DNA from: Amycolatopsis anabasis
GTDB taxonomy: Bacteria; Actinomycetota; Actinomycetes; Mycobacteriales; Pseudonocardiaceae
Reading direction: 5' to 3'
NCBI RefSeq assembly: GCF_009765355.1
Contig: NZ_VTHK01000007.1
Span: 186,001-250,000, forward strand
Length of the DNA stretch: 64,000 nucleotides
The position numbers and the translations under genes are program-made. The notes beneath the pieces are model-generated. The model was not told the DNA's origin. It worked only from the letters and a program-made list of their open reading frames with translations, and made no database searches. Shown in pieces: positions 19,386 to 27,443 of this stretch; the stretch's first letter is position 1, and each line of letters starts with the position of its first letter.

Positions 19386-20228
19386 TCAGAGCAAGCGGCG
19401 GAGAGCGACGGGGCCCCGCTGGCGCTTGCGCCATTCGCGCGGGTAACCCAGCGAGACCTCTTCGAACGGCACGCCGTCGGCGCGGGTGGTGCGCGGGATG
19501 TGCAGGTGGCCGTAGACCGCCATCTCGGCGCGGTACCGCAGGTGCCAGTCCGCGGTCTCGGTGGTGCCGCACCACATCGCGAACTCCGGCCAGTACAACG
19601 GCTCGGTCGGGTGCCGGTGCAGTGGCCAGTGCGACATCAGGATCGTCCGGTGATCGTCCGGGATCGCGGCGAGCCGCTGCTCGGTGACCTTGAGCCGCTG
19701 CGCGCACCACTCCTGGCGCGTCGGATACGGATCGGGGTGCAGGAAGTACTCGTCGGTGCAGACGACCCCGGCCTCCCGGGCCTGGCCGAGCGCCTCCTCC
19801 AGCGACACGCCCTCGGCGCGCGGGGTGCGCCAGCTGTAGTCGTAGAGCACGAACAGCGGCGCGATCGTCAGCGGCCGCTCGGCGTGCGGCCACACCACGA
19901 ACTCGTCCTCCGGGGTGTGCACGCCGAGTTCCCGGCACCGGGCAACCAGATGTTCGTAGCGCTCCTGCCCGCGCAGCTGCACCGGATCGCCGCTGGTGGT
20001 CCACAGCTCGTGGTTGCCGGGCACCCAGAACACCTCGGCGAACCGCTCCTTGAGCATGGCGAGCGTCTTGATCACGACGTCGGCGCGTTCCGCGACATCG
20101 CCCGCCACCAGCAGCCAGTCGTCCGGCGAATCCGGCCGGATCGATTCCACGATGGGGCCGTTGCCCTCATGGGTCACATGCAGATCGCTGGTGGCAAACA
20201 GGTGCGGCACACCCTCCACCGTATCCAT
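19386..20228 (-). CDS. Calcineurin-like metallophosphoesterase
   Basis: 280 aa. All metal-binding blocks are visible: TSDLHVTHEGN (~13-22), AGDVAE (~42), PGNHELW (~70), MSHWPLHRH (~195) and VYGHLHIPRT (~240). It hydrolyses phosphoester bonds using a dinuclear metal centre; substrate unknown. The ATG at 20228 lies 5 bases after the MFS stop, so it closes the arsR-MFS operon. Confidence 0.88.
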   Translation of the reverse strand: MDTVEGVPHLFATSDLHVTHEGNGPIVESIRPDSPDDWLLVAGDVAERADVVIKTLAMLKERFAEVFWVPGNHELWTTSGDPVQLRGQERYEHLVARCRELGVHTPEDEFVVWPHAERPLTIAPLFVLYDYSWRTPRAEGVSLEEALGQAREAGVVCTDEYFLHPDPYPTRQEWCAQRLKVTEQRLAAIPDDHRTILMSHWPLHRHPTEPLYWPEFAMWCGTTETADWHLRYRAEMAVYGHLHIPRTTRADGVPFEEVSLGYPREWRKRQRGPVALRRLL

Positions 20229-20233
20229 TCGAG

Positions 20234-21451
20234 CTACCGCATGGTGGCGGCCACCGCGATCCTGGGTCGTCCGGCCAGGGTGACCAGCACGATCGCCCCG
20301 GCGGCCACGAGCAACGCGGCCTGCACGTCGAGTAGGGCGGCCAGTCCGATCGGCCCGGCGAGCAGTCCCGCGAGCAGCATGCCGACCGCCTGGCACATGG
20401 CCATCCCGGCGAACGCGGTGCTGAGCACGCGGCCGGACCGGCGCGGATCGGTCACCGTCTGCACCAGGGCGAGCTGTCCCGCGCCGACCATGACCCCGGG
20501 CGCGCCGACCACGGCGAACAACCCCGCGAACACGCCGACCGCCGTGGTGAGGTACGCGGTGTTCCAGATCAGCGCGCTCAGCAACCCCATCACCGCGGTG
20601 GCCCAGCCGAGCAGGCGCGCGGGTGGCACCCGTCGCGCCACGGTGGCCAGCGCGAGCCCCGCCGCAAGCCCGCCGACCGCCTGCACCCCGCGCAGCAGCC
20701 CGACGTCCGCCTCGCTCCCGCCCAGTGCTTCGAGCACGAACAGCACGAACAGCACCAGGAACATGCCCTGAGCGAGCGAGGTCAGCGCGAGCACGACCCC
20801 GGCGATGCGCAGGGCCCGGTTGCGCCGGATCTCGGCGAGTCCGTCCAGCCATTCGCGCACGAGTGTTCGCCGCGCCGCCACCGGCCGGGCGGCGGCCGCG
20901 GCGAACCGGGGCGCCAGGAGCGCGGCCGCGACGAGCAGCGCGCCGAGGTAGGCGGCCAACACCGGAGCCAGCCCGCCGAAGCCCAGCAACAGCCCGCCCA
21001 GCGCACTGCCGATCAGCCGGGCGACGCTGTTGTTCACGCTCAGCAGGCCGTTCGCCGCGGTGACCCGCTCGACGCCGACAAGCTCCGGGACCAAGGCGCT
21101 GCGCGCGGGTTCGAACAACGAGGCCAACCCCGCCTGCGCGGCCATCACCAGATAGACGAGGGGCAGCCCGTCGGCGAGCAGCAACGGCAACGCGACCACC
21201 GCCTGCCCCGCGCAAACCGCGCAGAGCAGCACGCGCCGGTCCCACCGGTCGGCGAGCACGCCCGCGATGGGGCTCAGCGCAACCGCGGGCAGCAGGCCGA
21301 GCACCATACTGGCCGCCGTCGACGTGGCCGAACCGGTGTGCTGGAAGACGAACACCGGCAGGGCGACCTGCAGCATCCACTCGGCGGTCTCGGAGAAGAA
21401 GGCCGCGAGCCACAACCGGGCGAACGCGCGCTCGGCCAGCAGCCCGGTCAC
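20234..21451 (-). CDS. MFS transporter (enterobactin-exporter-like)
   Basis: 405 aa with 12 probable membrane segments. 'GVLADRWDRRVLL' is the MFS motif between segments 2 and 3, and 'SLFEPARSALVPELVGVERVTAANGLLS' is typical of the DHA3-like exporters. The GTG start overlaps the ArsR stop (GTGA), so expression is coupled to the regulator. A drug or metabolite exporter under ArsR control is the likely role. Confidence 0.85.
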   Translation of the reverse strand: MTGLLAERAFARLWLAAFFSETAEWMLQVALPVFVFQHTGSATSTAASMVLGLLPAVALSPIAGVLADRWDRRVLLCAVCAGQAVVALPLLLADGLPLVYLVMAAQAGLASLFEPARSALVPELVGVERVTAANGLLSVNNSVARLIGSALGGLLLGFGGLAPVLAAYLGALLVAAALLAPRFAAAAARPVAARRTLVREWLDGLAEIRRNRALRIAGVVLALTSLAQGMFLVLFVLFVLEALGGSEADVGLLRGVQAVGGLAAGLALATVARRVPPARLLGWATAVMGLLSALIWNTAYLTTAVGVFAGLFAVVGAPGVMVGAGQLALVQTVTDPRRSGRVLSTAFAGMAMCQAVGMLLAGLLAGPIGLAALLDVQAALLVAAGAIVLVTLAGRPRIAVAATMR

Positions 21452-22035
21452 GAGCTGGGCTTCCCGTCCGCCTCGATCCGCCGGAACGCACGCAGCCCGA
21501 GGTGCGCGGGCCGGGCGTCCGCCGGGACGTCGGTGCGGATGGTGGCCACGAACGGCCGTACGAGCGCGTCGATCGCGCGTACCAGCTCGTCCAGCTCGTC
21601 CGCGGTGACCCGCAGCGCGTAGGTATTGAGGCCGCCCGCGTCCCGCCAGCTGGATTCCAGGTTCGCCGCGGTGTCCAGGAACCGCTGGGTCAGCCGGTCC
21701 TCCTCCCCCAGGCGGGCGCCGACGACCGCGAGCTGAGCGGCCTGGACCGCGGGATCCTCGGCGACCTCGCCGAAGTCGAGCCCGACCGCGGTGGCCCGCC
21801 AGGGACGTTCCCGGCCGTCGGTCGCCTCCACCCGCTCCACCAAGCCGTGTTGGGCGAGTTGCCGCAGATGCCAGCTGCAGTTGGACGCCGAGGAATCCAC
21901 GGCGTCCGCGCACTCGCTCGCGGTCCGCGGGCCGACCGCCATCAGGTAGTTCAGCAGTTCCGAGCGCAGCGGATGCGCCAGTGCGCGCATCAACCCCGCG
22001 TCCCGCACCCTTCTGCGTGGCGGCAGCTCGGCCAT
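21448..22035 (-). CDS. ArsR-family winged-helix regulator
   Basis: 195 aa. 'ALAHPLRSELLNYLMAVGPRTASECADAVDSSASNCSWHLRQLAQHGLVER' is a winged helix of the ArsR/YozA type. A C-terminal ~100-residue region ('NTYALRVTADELDELVRAIDALV') is shared by actinobacterial regulators paired with MFS exporters. No metal-binding Cys cluster is evident. It opens a three-gene operon and faces its own palindromic operator 15 bases upstream. Confidence 0.88.
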   Translation of the reverse strand: MAELPPRRRVRDAGLMRALAHPLRSELLNYLMAVGPRTASECADAVDSSASNCSWHLRQLAQHGLVERVEATDGRERPWRATAVGLDFGEVAEDPAVQAAQLAVVGARLGEEDRLTQRFLDTAANLESSWRDAGGLNTYALRVTADELDELVRAIDALVRPFVATIRTDVPADARPAHLGLRAFRRIEADGKPSS

Positions 22036-22049
22036 GGTCCCCCCGCATT

Positions 22050-22081
22050 CTGAAAGAGTTCTTTCGAAAGACCTCTTTCAG
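22050..22081. promoter_or_regulatory. 32-bp near-perfect palindromic operator of the ArsR-MFS operon
   Basis: The arms are CTGAAAGAG (22050-22058) and CTCTTTCAG (22073-22081), and the centre TCTTTCGAAAGA is itself palindromic. Only one base pair of the 32 breaks symmetry. It begins 14 bases upstream of the ArsR ATG, where repressor binding would block the promoter. Assignment to this ArsR is inferred from position. Confidence 0.75.
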
Positions 22082-22132
22082 GTTGCCTTGACGAGGACCG
22101 TTCGGTCAAGGTGTGAGCTGGGGCATATCCGG

Positions 22133-22287
22133 TTGCCAAACTCTACTCGTGTTGCGTTAAGCTGCCACCATCATGGACAGCTGACACCGTGCCCTGCCCG
22201 CGCCCGAGGCGCGTTCCGGTCGAGCGAACTCCCGGAACCATCTGCCCGGCGGGCATTTCCCGTTCGATTCCGGGTCGGTGATGCGTT
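22133..22287 (+). promoter_or_regulatory. Leader of the ABC-F gene with a three-codon upstream ORF and attenuator-like hairpin
   Basis: A TTGCCA hexamer (22133) with TTAAGC (22157) could be a promoter. About 10 bases on comes a minimal ORF, ATG GAC AGC TGA at 22173-22184, then about 100 bases with a TGCCC/GGGCA hairpin followed by TTT near 22245. Antibiotic-resistance ABC-F genes are often controlled by ribosome-mediated attenuation with a tiny leader ORF (established knowledge), and this layout fits. Base-pairing alternatives were not computed. Confidence 0.4.
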
Positions 22288-22434
22288 ATGTCTCATGCTC
22301 TTTTCCTGCAGGCCAACGATCTCGCGTTCGCCTACGGTGACCGGGTCGTCTTCGACGGCGTCTCGCTGACCGCCTCCGCCGGGCAACGGCTCGGGCTGGT
22401 CGGCGAGAACGGGGTCGGCAAGCCGTCCACTTGA
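22288..22434 (+). pseudogene. ABC-F family ATPase, truncated by prophage insertion
   Basis: 48 codons remain. The peptide MSHALFLQANDLAFAYGDR leads to 'GLVGENGVGK', the start of Walker A, where the next residues should be S-T. Instead the frame reads Pro-Ser-Thr and stops in phage sequence. ABC-F proteins act on the ribosome, many protecting it from antibiotics; the rest of this gene should lie beyond the right prophage end. As long as the prophage is integrated the protein cannot be made. Confidence 0.85.
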
Positions 22435-22466
22435 ATATGACATACGTGGACTGGAAGTGTCGTTGT
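22412..22466. other. Left prophage attachment junction (attL)
   Basis: Host ABC-F coding sequence is continuous up to the Walker A Gly-Lys codons (22417-22422), then gives way to non-homologous sequence that leads straight into the integrase. Just after the junction, GTCCAC (22425) and GTGGAC (22446) form an inverted repeat that may belong to the integrase-binding arms. The exact crossover dinucleotide cannot be fixed without attR or an uninterrupted homologue. Confidence 0.75.
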
Positions 22467-24005
22467 ATGCGCAAGACCGTGCTACCCCCTCCGCTGGCAA
22501 TCATCTACCTCCGATTGTCAGACCTTCGCCTGGAAGATTTGGACGAAAAAGGCGACGGTAAGACGTTCGGAGACCGCGAGAAAAAGCTACGAGAATTCGC
22601 CGATCGACTCGGATGGCCAGTCTTGAAGGTTGTCATCGAAAACGATGTCGATCGCAAGACTGGTAAACCTCGTCCCGCGTCAGCGTTCAAGCGCCGACGT
22701 GTCACTCTGCCGAATGGGTCCATCGCAATGCGGGTGTGGCGGCCCGGCTTTCGGTCCATTCTTGACGACTTTACTCACGGTCGGGCGACCGCATTACTCG
22801 CCGAGGATCTGGACCGGGTGACGCGCGACCCTCGCGACCTAGAAGACCTCATCGACGTAGCCGAGGCGAAGAAAATAAATGCCCGATCATTGACCGGCTC
22901 CCTTACACTGACCGATGGTGGAACCTCGAACGAGATCACCATCGCTCGATTCATGGTCACCTCGGGCAATAAGGCCAGCCGAGACACCGCGCAAAGGGTC
23001 GCCGATGCACGGGAGCGGCAGGCAGTTAATGGCCTGTTCGGCGGCGGGGTACGGCGGTTCGGTTTCGAACCGGATGGTATTACCCATCGCCCAACTGAGA
23101 CCGAGGTGATTGCTGAATACTCGGAACGGGTGGTCCAACTTGCCGCGAGCACAGACGACGAGTTGTCGTTGAGGATGTTGGCGGCCGAGTTGCGCGAGCA
23201 AGGTGTCCTGACGGCCACGGGTAAGCCGATGAGGGCCGCAATCCTTCGAGAGTACCTTCTCCGTCCTCGCAATGCAGGAATCATGGTGTTCCGGGGAGAA
23301 GAAATTGGAAAGGCGCCTTGGGAACCGATCGTGGACCTGGATACGTTTCGGGCAGTCGAGCGGGTGTTGACCGATCCGGCACGTAAGACATCACCGGGGC
23401 CGACGCCGAGGTGGCTCGGGTCGGGGCTGTACGTGTGTGGCGTCTGCGAGAATCCTTCGCTCAGAGTGGGCCGTAACGGAGGCCATGGCACGCCGAGCTA
23501 CGTCTGCTTTACGTCCAGGCATTTGGCGCGCAACGCGCTGCTACTCGATCAGTTTGTGCAGGACACATTGCTTGCGCGAGTCAGTCAGCCGGGTTTCGTT
23601 GAGCAGTTCATTCCGCGCAGGGTCGGGTCTGAGGTGGATGTGGCTACGTTGCAGGCCGAGGCGCACAAGATCCGCATCAACCTAAACGGCTTGGCAGAGG
23701 ACCGCGCGATGGGCGTCATCGATCGCGCGCAGATGATCAAGGGCACCCAACGAGGTAAGGACCGTCTCGGTGAGATCCGCCAGTTACTCGCGGACGCCGC
23801 ATCCGACTCGCCGCTACGACCCTTCATCGGCGCGGACGACGTGCGTGCCGTGTGGCAGCTACAGCCACTTGCAACGAAGCGGGCCGTCTTGGACACGTTG
23901 GCCAAGGTGGCGGTCCATCGAACACGGCCTGGAGCAAAGCGTCTCGATCCGGACGCGATCGATATCGCCTGGAAGCAGCCGCGAGACCTGCACACGAGCG
24001 CATAG
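22467..24005 (+). CDS. int: Large serine recombinase (phage integrase)
   Basis: 512 aa from the ATG at 22467; in-frame starts at 22431 and 22437 would overlap the attachment site and are less likely. The catalytic serine is in 'AIIYLRLSD' (residue 18), followed by a resolvase domain, a recombinase domain ('GVRRFGFEPDG', 'REYLLRPRNAGI'), a Cys-rich zinc ribbon ('YVCGVCEN' ... 'SYVCFTSRH', ~330-365) and a C-terminal helical region suitable for the coiled coil. It catalyses attP x attB integration. GC content is clearly lower than in host genes. Confidence 0.93.
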   Translation: MRKTVLPPPLAIIYLRLSDLRLEDLDEKGDGKTFGDREKKLREFADRLGWPVLKVVIENDVDRKTGKPRPASAFKRRRVTLPNGSIAMRVWRPGFRSILDDFTHGRATALLAEDLDRVTRDPRDLEDLIDVAEAKKINARSLTGSLTLTDGGTSNEITIARFMVTSGNKASRDTAQRVADARERQAVNGLFGGGVRRFGFEPDGITHRPTETEVIAEYSERVVQLAASTDDELSLRMLAAELREQGVLTATGKPMRAAILREYLLRPRNAGIMVFRGEEIGKAPWEPIVDLDTFRAVERVLTDPARKTSPGPTPRWLGSGLYVCGVCENPSLRVGRNGGHGTPSYVCFTSRHLARNALLLDQFVQDTLLARVSQPGFVEQFIPRRVGSEVDVATLQAEAHKIRINLNGLAEDRAMGVIDRAQMIKGTQRGKDRLGEIRQLLADAASDSPLRPFIGADDVRAVWQLQPLATKRAVLDTLAKVAVHRTRPGAKRLDPDAIDIAWKQPRDLHTSA

Positions 24006-24083
24006 GTATCCCCCAAATGGGTGGTCATCCTGGAGTACTACATCCGAGGTATGACTACTCCATAAGAGTTACCTATGTTCACT

Positions 24084-24129
24084 AGCAGTGGGCGGCGTCC
24101 GTCAAGACCCCAGGTCGCCGCCCACTGCT
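24084..24129. terminator. 14-bp-stem hairpin downstream of the integrase
   Basis: AGCAGTGGGCGGCG (24084-24097) is followed 18 bases later by its exact reverse complement (24116-24129). It lies about 80 bases after the integrase stop. A terminator separating int from the accessory operon is the simplest role. The remaining ~160 bases to the next gene hold a small TAGTG/CACTA hairpin near 24265 and no recognised gene. Confidence 0.65.
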
Positions 24130-24293
24130 GCGCTCAAGAAAGCGTATAACCGCTGGTTGTGGCGTTCTGGAACGCGCGTACGCATCCCTTGCTTGCTCAA
24201 GCTCGGACATGCAAGATCCGGATTACTCACTCGCCCGGGGGACGCATCGGGGGTTGCGCCGGGTAGTGAAACCACTAGTCCGAGGGAAGGGGA

Positions 24294-24788
24294 GTGCCTC
24301 ACATGCGCCACAAGGCGTTCATCGTGTTGTTCACCGAAGCCGACGACGACACGGAAAACCTAGGAAGTAGCCGGTCGACGTTCTACGAGATCGAACTCAA
24401 CGGCCGGAACTACTGCTCCACGATGCGCGGGATGCTGCGGCACCACCTGCGCACGATCTCGGGTGGCCGTGCGCCGATGCCGGACGAAGACACGGCGGCC
24501 AACGTTCGGGCGTGGGCTCGGAAGCGGAAGCTGCCGGTCAGCGACCGCGGGCGCATCCCGGCGCAGATCTGGCAGCAGTACGAACGTGAGCACCATGATC
24601 ACCCCGACCACCCCCCTCATCACTGGACGACCGTGGCGGACGCGGTGAACGAGGCCGCCCAGGACTACGGCGAGAACGTTGTCCGTCTGACCGGCCGTAC
24701 CGAAGTTCCGAAGAGTGAGGCCGATAAGCAAACTGGCAAAGGGGAACATCGTGGCGCAACGGGTGCAAACCATCGTCAGTGTCGTTGA
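24294..24788 (+). CDS. Lsr2-like DNA-binding protein (first of two)
   Basis: 164 aa from a GTG preceded by GGGAAGGGGA. The N-terminal part ('FYEIELNGRNYCSTMRGML') resembles the Lsr2 oligomerisation strand-helix unit. The segment 'NVRAWARKRKLPVSDRGRIPAQIW' (~64-88) matches the Lsr2 DNA-binding domain, whose RGR-like loop inserts in the minor groove of AT-rich DNA. Lsr2 is the actinobacterial H-NS analogue. Its end overlaps the next gene by 38 bases. A His-rich stretch (HHDHPDHPPHHW) follows the DNA-binding domain and is unusual. Confidence 0.75.
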   Translation: MPHMRHKAFIVLFTEADDDTENLGSSRSTFYEIELNGRNYCSTMRGMLRHHLRTISGGRAPMPDEDTAANVRAWARKRKLPVSDRGRIPAQIWQQYEREHHDHPDHPPHHWTTVADAVNEAAQDYGENVVRLTGRTEVPKSEADKQTGKGEHRGATGANHRQCR

Positions 24789-25296
24789 TGACCTGGACAA
24801 CTCTGTCCCAGCGACGAGGACGCGTACGTTCGCTGTCGGCCGGCGGCGGTACAAGATCGATCTCAGTGAGGAGAACGCCGAGCGCTTCGACCGGGAGATG
24901 AGGTTCTGGACGAAGGCGGCTGAACGACTCCCCCACGACGACGAACCATGGCCCGATTCGGGTCGGCATCGATCGACTGAAAGCCCCTTGGAGACGATCG
25001 TCCCGGTACCTGTGAAGGGACAGGCATGGTGGTCTGATCCGCCTCGGCCGTTCTCCAGGGCGACACAGGAACTGTTCGCGGATGCCCGGCGACGGGTTCG
25101 ACGGTGGGCACTGGTCAATGGGTGGTCGAACCTTGGTGCCCGGGGCATGGTTCCTCGCGAAGCCTACGACCGATGGTTCGACGAGGTGTGGTCCGCTTTG
25201 GACGAGCCTTCTTGGGAGGCGCTCGATGCGGCCGAGGCAGAGGCCCACGACAGCGCGGCCAGACCGGCGAGGCGCCGCAACACTATGAAGAAGTAA
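24751..25296 (+). CDS. Lsr2-like protein (second of two)
   Basis: 181 aa from a GTG with AAAGGGG upstream. It begins 'VAQRVQTIVSVVDDLDNS', as Lsr2 does, then 'FAVGRRRYKIDLSEENAERFDREMRFW', the dimerisation domain (~28-55). A long linker follows, and a C-terminal 'RRVRRWALVNGWSNLGARGMVPREAYDRW' (~120-150) parallels the Lsr2 DNA-binding domain with an altered RGR loop. It overlaps the first Lsr2-like gene and is in a different frame. It may silence phage or host AT-rich genes, or antagonise host Lsr2 by mixed oligomers (inference). Confidence 0.78.
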   Translation: MAQRVQTIVSVVDDLDNSVPATRTRTFAVGRRRYKIDLSEENAERFDREMRFWTKAAERLPHDDEPWPDSGRHRSTESPLETIVPVPVKGQAWWSDPPRPFSRATQELFADARRRVRRWALVNGWSNLGARGMVPREAYDRWFDEVWSALDEPSWEALDAAEAEAHDSAARPARRRNTMKK

Positions 25297-25327
25297 AACA
25301 ACTCAGCACTTCACGTTTGAGGACACT

Positions 25328-25765
25328 ATGCCTGTTTCACACGATGATTTCGAGCGCACGAAAAGCTATGTAGAAGAACACCCAGAGTTCGAGGCGTGCC
25401 GTCGCAAGGGCCACGACTACCCGGACGAGGACGACGTTCCGCTCGTGGAGGCATACAACGACGCATCCGCGACCCACCACAAGGTCTTCACCTGCCCGAC
25501 GTGCAAGGCGAAGAAGCGTCAGCGGTTCCAGATCAAGATCCGCCGGGGTCGGGTTGTGAGCTTTATCGAGCTGGATGCCCGGGGCGATTACAGCGAGGCC
25601 AAGGGGTACGTCGCCCGGGGGACTCGGATCAAACGGCGGTCTGTCCGGGAGGTCGCGATCCGCCGTGACCTGGAGGCTCAGCTTGCCTCCGCTCGTAAGC
25701 AGGCCAAGGTGCCCGCCCAACGCCAACCCGCGGCGAGAAGCGGCCGGAAGCGGGCAGCAGCATGA
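25328..25765 (+). CDS. Zinc-ribbon protein of unknown function
   Basis: 145 aa. One CPTC knuckle near residue 55 plus C24 and H29 upstream could form a zinc site. The C-terminal third is strongly basic (KQAKVPAQRQPAARSGRKR), suggesting nucleic-acid binding. It overlaps the next gene by ATGA. Not recognised beyond this. Confidence 0.65.
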   Translation: MPVSHDDFERTKSYVEEHPEFEACRRKGHDYPDEDDVPLVEAYNDASATHHKVFTCPTCKAKKRQRFQIKIRRGRVVSFIELDARGDYSEAKGYVARGTRIKRRSVREVAIRRDLEAQLASARKQAKVPAQRQPAARSGRKRAAA

Positions 25766-25980
25766 CCAGCGCACCAGCCCAGGCGGACAGCAAGCCTCGG
25801 CACGGGCGTTTGCTTTGGGCGACGGCGCTCCTGGTGATCGGTGTCGGGGCCGTGTCGGTGGCAACCAAGACGAGCGCCTGGTGGTGGGGCGTTCCAGGGT
25901 ACGGCTGCCTGTCGCTGGTGCCCGCGCTGATCTTCGACGCACTAACGGAGGAACTTCGGAAAGGCGGTGTGAACGGATGA
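25762..25980 (+). CDS. Small two-segment membrane protein
   Basis: 72 aa with hydrophobic stretches at ~19-35 and ~42-60 and a positively charged N-terminus. The start overlaps the previous stop and its stop overlaps the next ATG (ATGA both times), so it is part of one coupled string. Function unknown. Confidence 0.6.
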   Translation: MTSAPAQADSKPRHGRLLWATALLVIGVGAVSVATKTSAWWWGVPGYGCLSLVPALIFDALTEELRKGGVNG

Positions 25981-26327
25981 GCAACGACTTCGGGGAGATA
26001 GGTGAGCTGCTCAACCGGCAGTATGTCCTGATGCCGGTGCGGTGGCGTCGGGGTGAGCCTCGCTTGGGGATGCGGTTCCCGCCGGTAGGGCCGACTCATG
26101 TTGTGGCGGCGGGTGCCTGTCCGTTGTGTCCGGAGCGGTTGGGCAACGGGCAGGCGGTTGTGCAGCTCGCGGCCGGGCCGGTCGACGACGAGTCTGCCCG
26201 CCTCGATGCACAGGGCGAGACGTATACGGCCGCCGCGTATCTGGCACACGAGCTTTGCGCGCAGCGATTCAGCGAGTCGGAAATCGAACTCACCTTGAAA
26301 GGACTTCCTCCGCTCGTTCGACAATAG
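25977..26327 (+). CDS. Hypothetical protein with CPLC motif
   Basis: 116 aa. 'AGACPLCPERLGNGQAVVQLAAGPVDDE' resembles short actinobacterial phage/ICE accessory proteins in which a Cys pair precedes a beta region. Last gene of the 25.3-26.3 kb string; then about 590 non-coding bases. Confidence 0.55.
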   Translation: MSNDFGEIGELLNRQYVLMPVRWRRGEPRLGMRFPPVGPTHVVAAGACPLCPERLGNGQAVVQLAAGPVDDESARLDAQGETYTAAAYLAHELCAQRFSESEIELTLKGLPPLVRQ

Positions 26328-26919
26328 GCGGAGCGAACGGTGACCGCGTAATCGGGAACCATCCGTCCGAGACTGTCGAGCAGATCAGAACGAGGATGGA
26401 TCAGCTCGGTCGAGTTTCATCAGTCACGCGAGTAAACACGGTCGCGGAAAAGCTAGGCAATTCACCATACCCCCGTACTGTGCACGCGAGCCATGGGGCG
26501 GCGCCTCGGGGCGGTACGGCACCGGGAGGCGCAGGGCGTTCCTGATACAGTAGGCACGCCGAAACCTCCTGTTTGGGTCCTTGTCCGGGTCCGTTGAAGG
26601 TGTCGGCGCCGCAGCCCCTGGCTCGTTCTGAGTCAGGGGCTGCCCTCGTCTGGGCAGAGCATCTGCCCTGGTCATTGAGCCGTTCGAGGCTGATTTCGTT
26701 GTCGAGGGAGCGGGGCCAGTCCTACGATTAAGGGGTACCCGTTTATTGCGGGTGCAGAGGACCCGGACACCCTCTTGATCCACATTGACCCAGCTTCATG
26801 TGATCTGGCTCACCGCTACTCGTGTGCTCTGCGGGAGTGGCCGGCCAGGTTGCTCGGGGCCGGTGATGCTGGATTTCGGGGGACTTCAACACCCAAACAG
26901 GAAATGGACCCGGACACAG
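26328..26919. other. Non-coding stretch with hairpin, candidate promoter and GGACCCGGAC repeats
   Basis: No convincing gene in either direction. GCAGCCCCTG at 26611-26620 pairs perfectly with CAGGGGCTGC at 26634-26643 (terminator-like). TTGTCG (26699) and TACGAT (26723) with 18-base spacing form a + promoter. A CCCGTTTATTGCGGG hairpin follows near 26737. The 10-mer GGACCCGGAC occurs at about 26759 and 26912, and once in reverse at about 26583. Confidence 0.55.
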
Positions 26920-27087
26920 ATGATTAGCTCTTTCAATGTCGTGCTTGCCGTTTTGGCTGCACTGACTTTATGCGGCTCTCTGATTAGTTTGATTCGGGCA
27001 GGCATCTGCCGCTTCGGTGCACCCGACCTCGTGTCTTTCGTCGCGCTCGCCATCGTCGGCGGGAACATCGGGGAGGTGGCTCGGTGA
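26920..27087 (+). CDS. Small membrane protein
   Basis: 55 aa, two hydrophobic segments ('VVLAVLAALTLCGSLISLI' and 'LVSFVALAIVGGNIG'). The ATG at 26920 lies just after a GGACCCGGACACAG repeat, with no clear Shine-Dalgarno. The stop overlaps the next GTG, supporting its reality. Function unknown. Confidence 0.5.
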   Translation: MISSFNVVLAVLAALTLCGSLISLIRAGICRFGAPDLVSFVALAIVGGNIGEVAR

Positions 27088-27443
27088 CTGTCGAGAACAA
27101 CGCGTTCGTTTACATCGAGATGGTTGACGGCGAGTCGCCGCGGTTTCCGGCTTATGTGCCCGATGACCGGCGCTCGGCGTGTGAGGTCGTGGAGCCCCGC
27201 TTCACGTACGAGACGGCCCAGACGGTCGCGGCTTGGAACAATGCCCTGGTCGAGCAGGACGACGACAACCCGTTCCTCGGGTTCGCCCGGAATGGGAACA
27301 TCCTGGAGTTCACCAAGGAGTCGCCGATCTTCCCAACGGTGATCTACGAACAGGACGGGGACGGCCGGTACGCCCTTGGCGCGGGCCGCTGGGCCTGGCA
27401 GATCGACTCTTCCCGCGCTCCCGAGGGACGTGTCGATGTCTAG
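27084..27443 (+). CDS. Hypothetical accessory protein
   Basis: 119 aa from GTG. Mixed alpha/beta sequence with 'YIEMVDGESPRFPAYVPDDRR' and 'WAWQIDSS'. I do not recognise a family. It overlaps the next gene (ATG at 27436 before its TAG). Confidence 0.55.
   Translation: MTVENNAFVYIEMVDGESPRFPAYVPDDRRSACEVVEPRFTYETAQTVAAWNNALVEQDDDNPFLGFARNGNILEFTKESPIFPTVIYEQDGDGRYALGAGRWAWQIDSSRAPEGRVDV

Noticed and set aside
24130..24293. tRNA-like look of the region after the integrase hairpin
   Set aside because: No cloverleaf with a GTTCRANYC-type T-loop could be drawn; integration is in a protein gene, not a tRNA.
26424..26783. 119-codon - strand frame in the intergenic stretch
   Set aside because: Spans a perfect hairpin and the candidate promoter, has skewed composition and no start signal; treated as non-coding.
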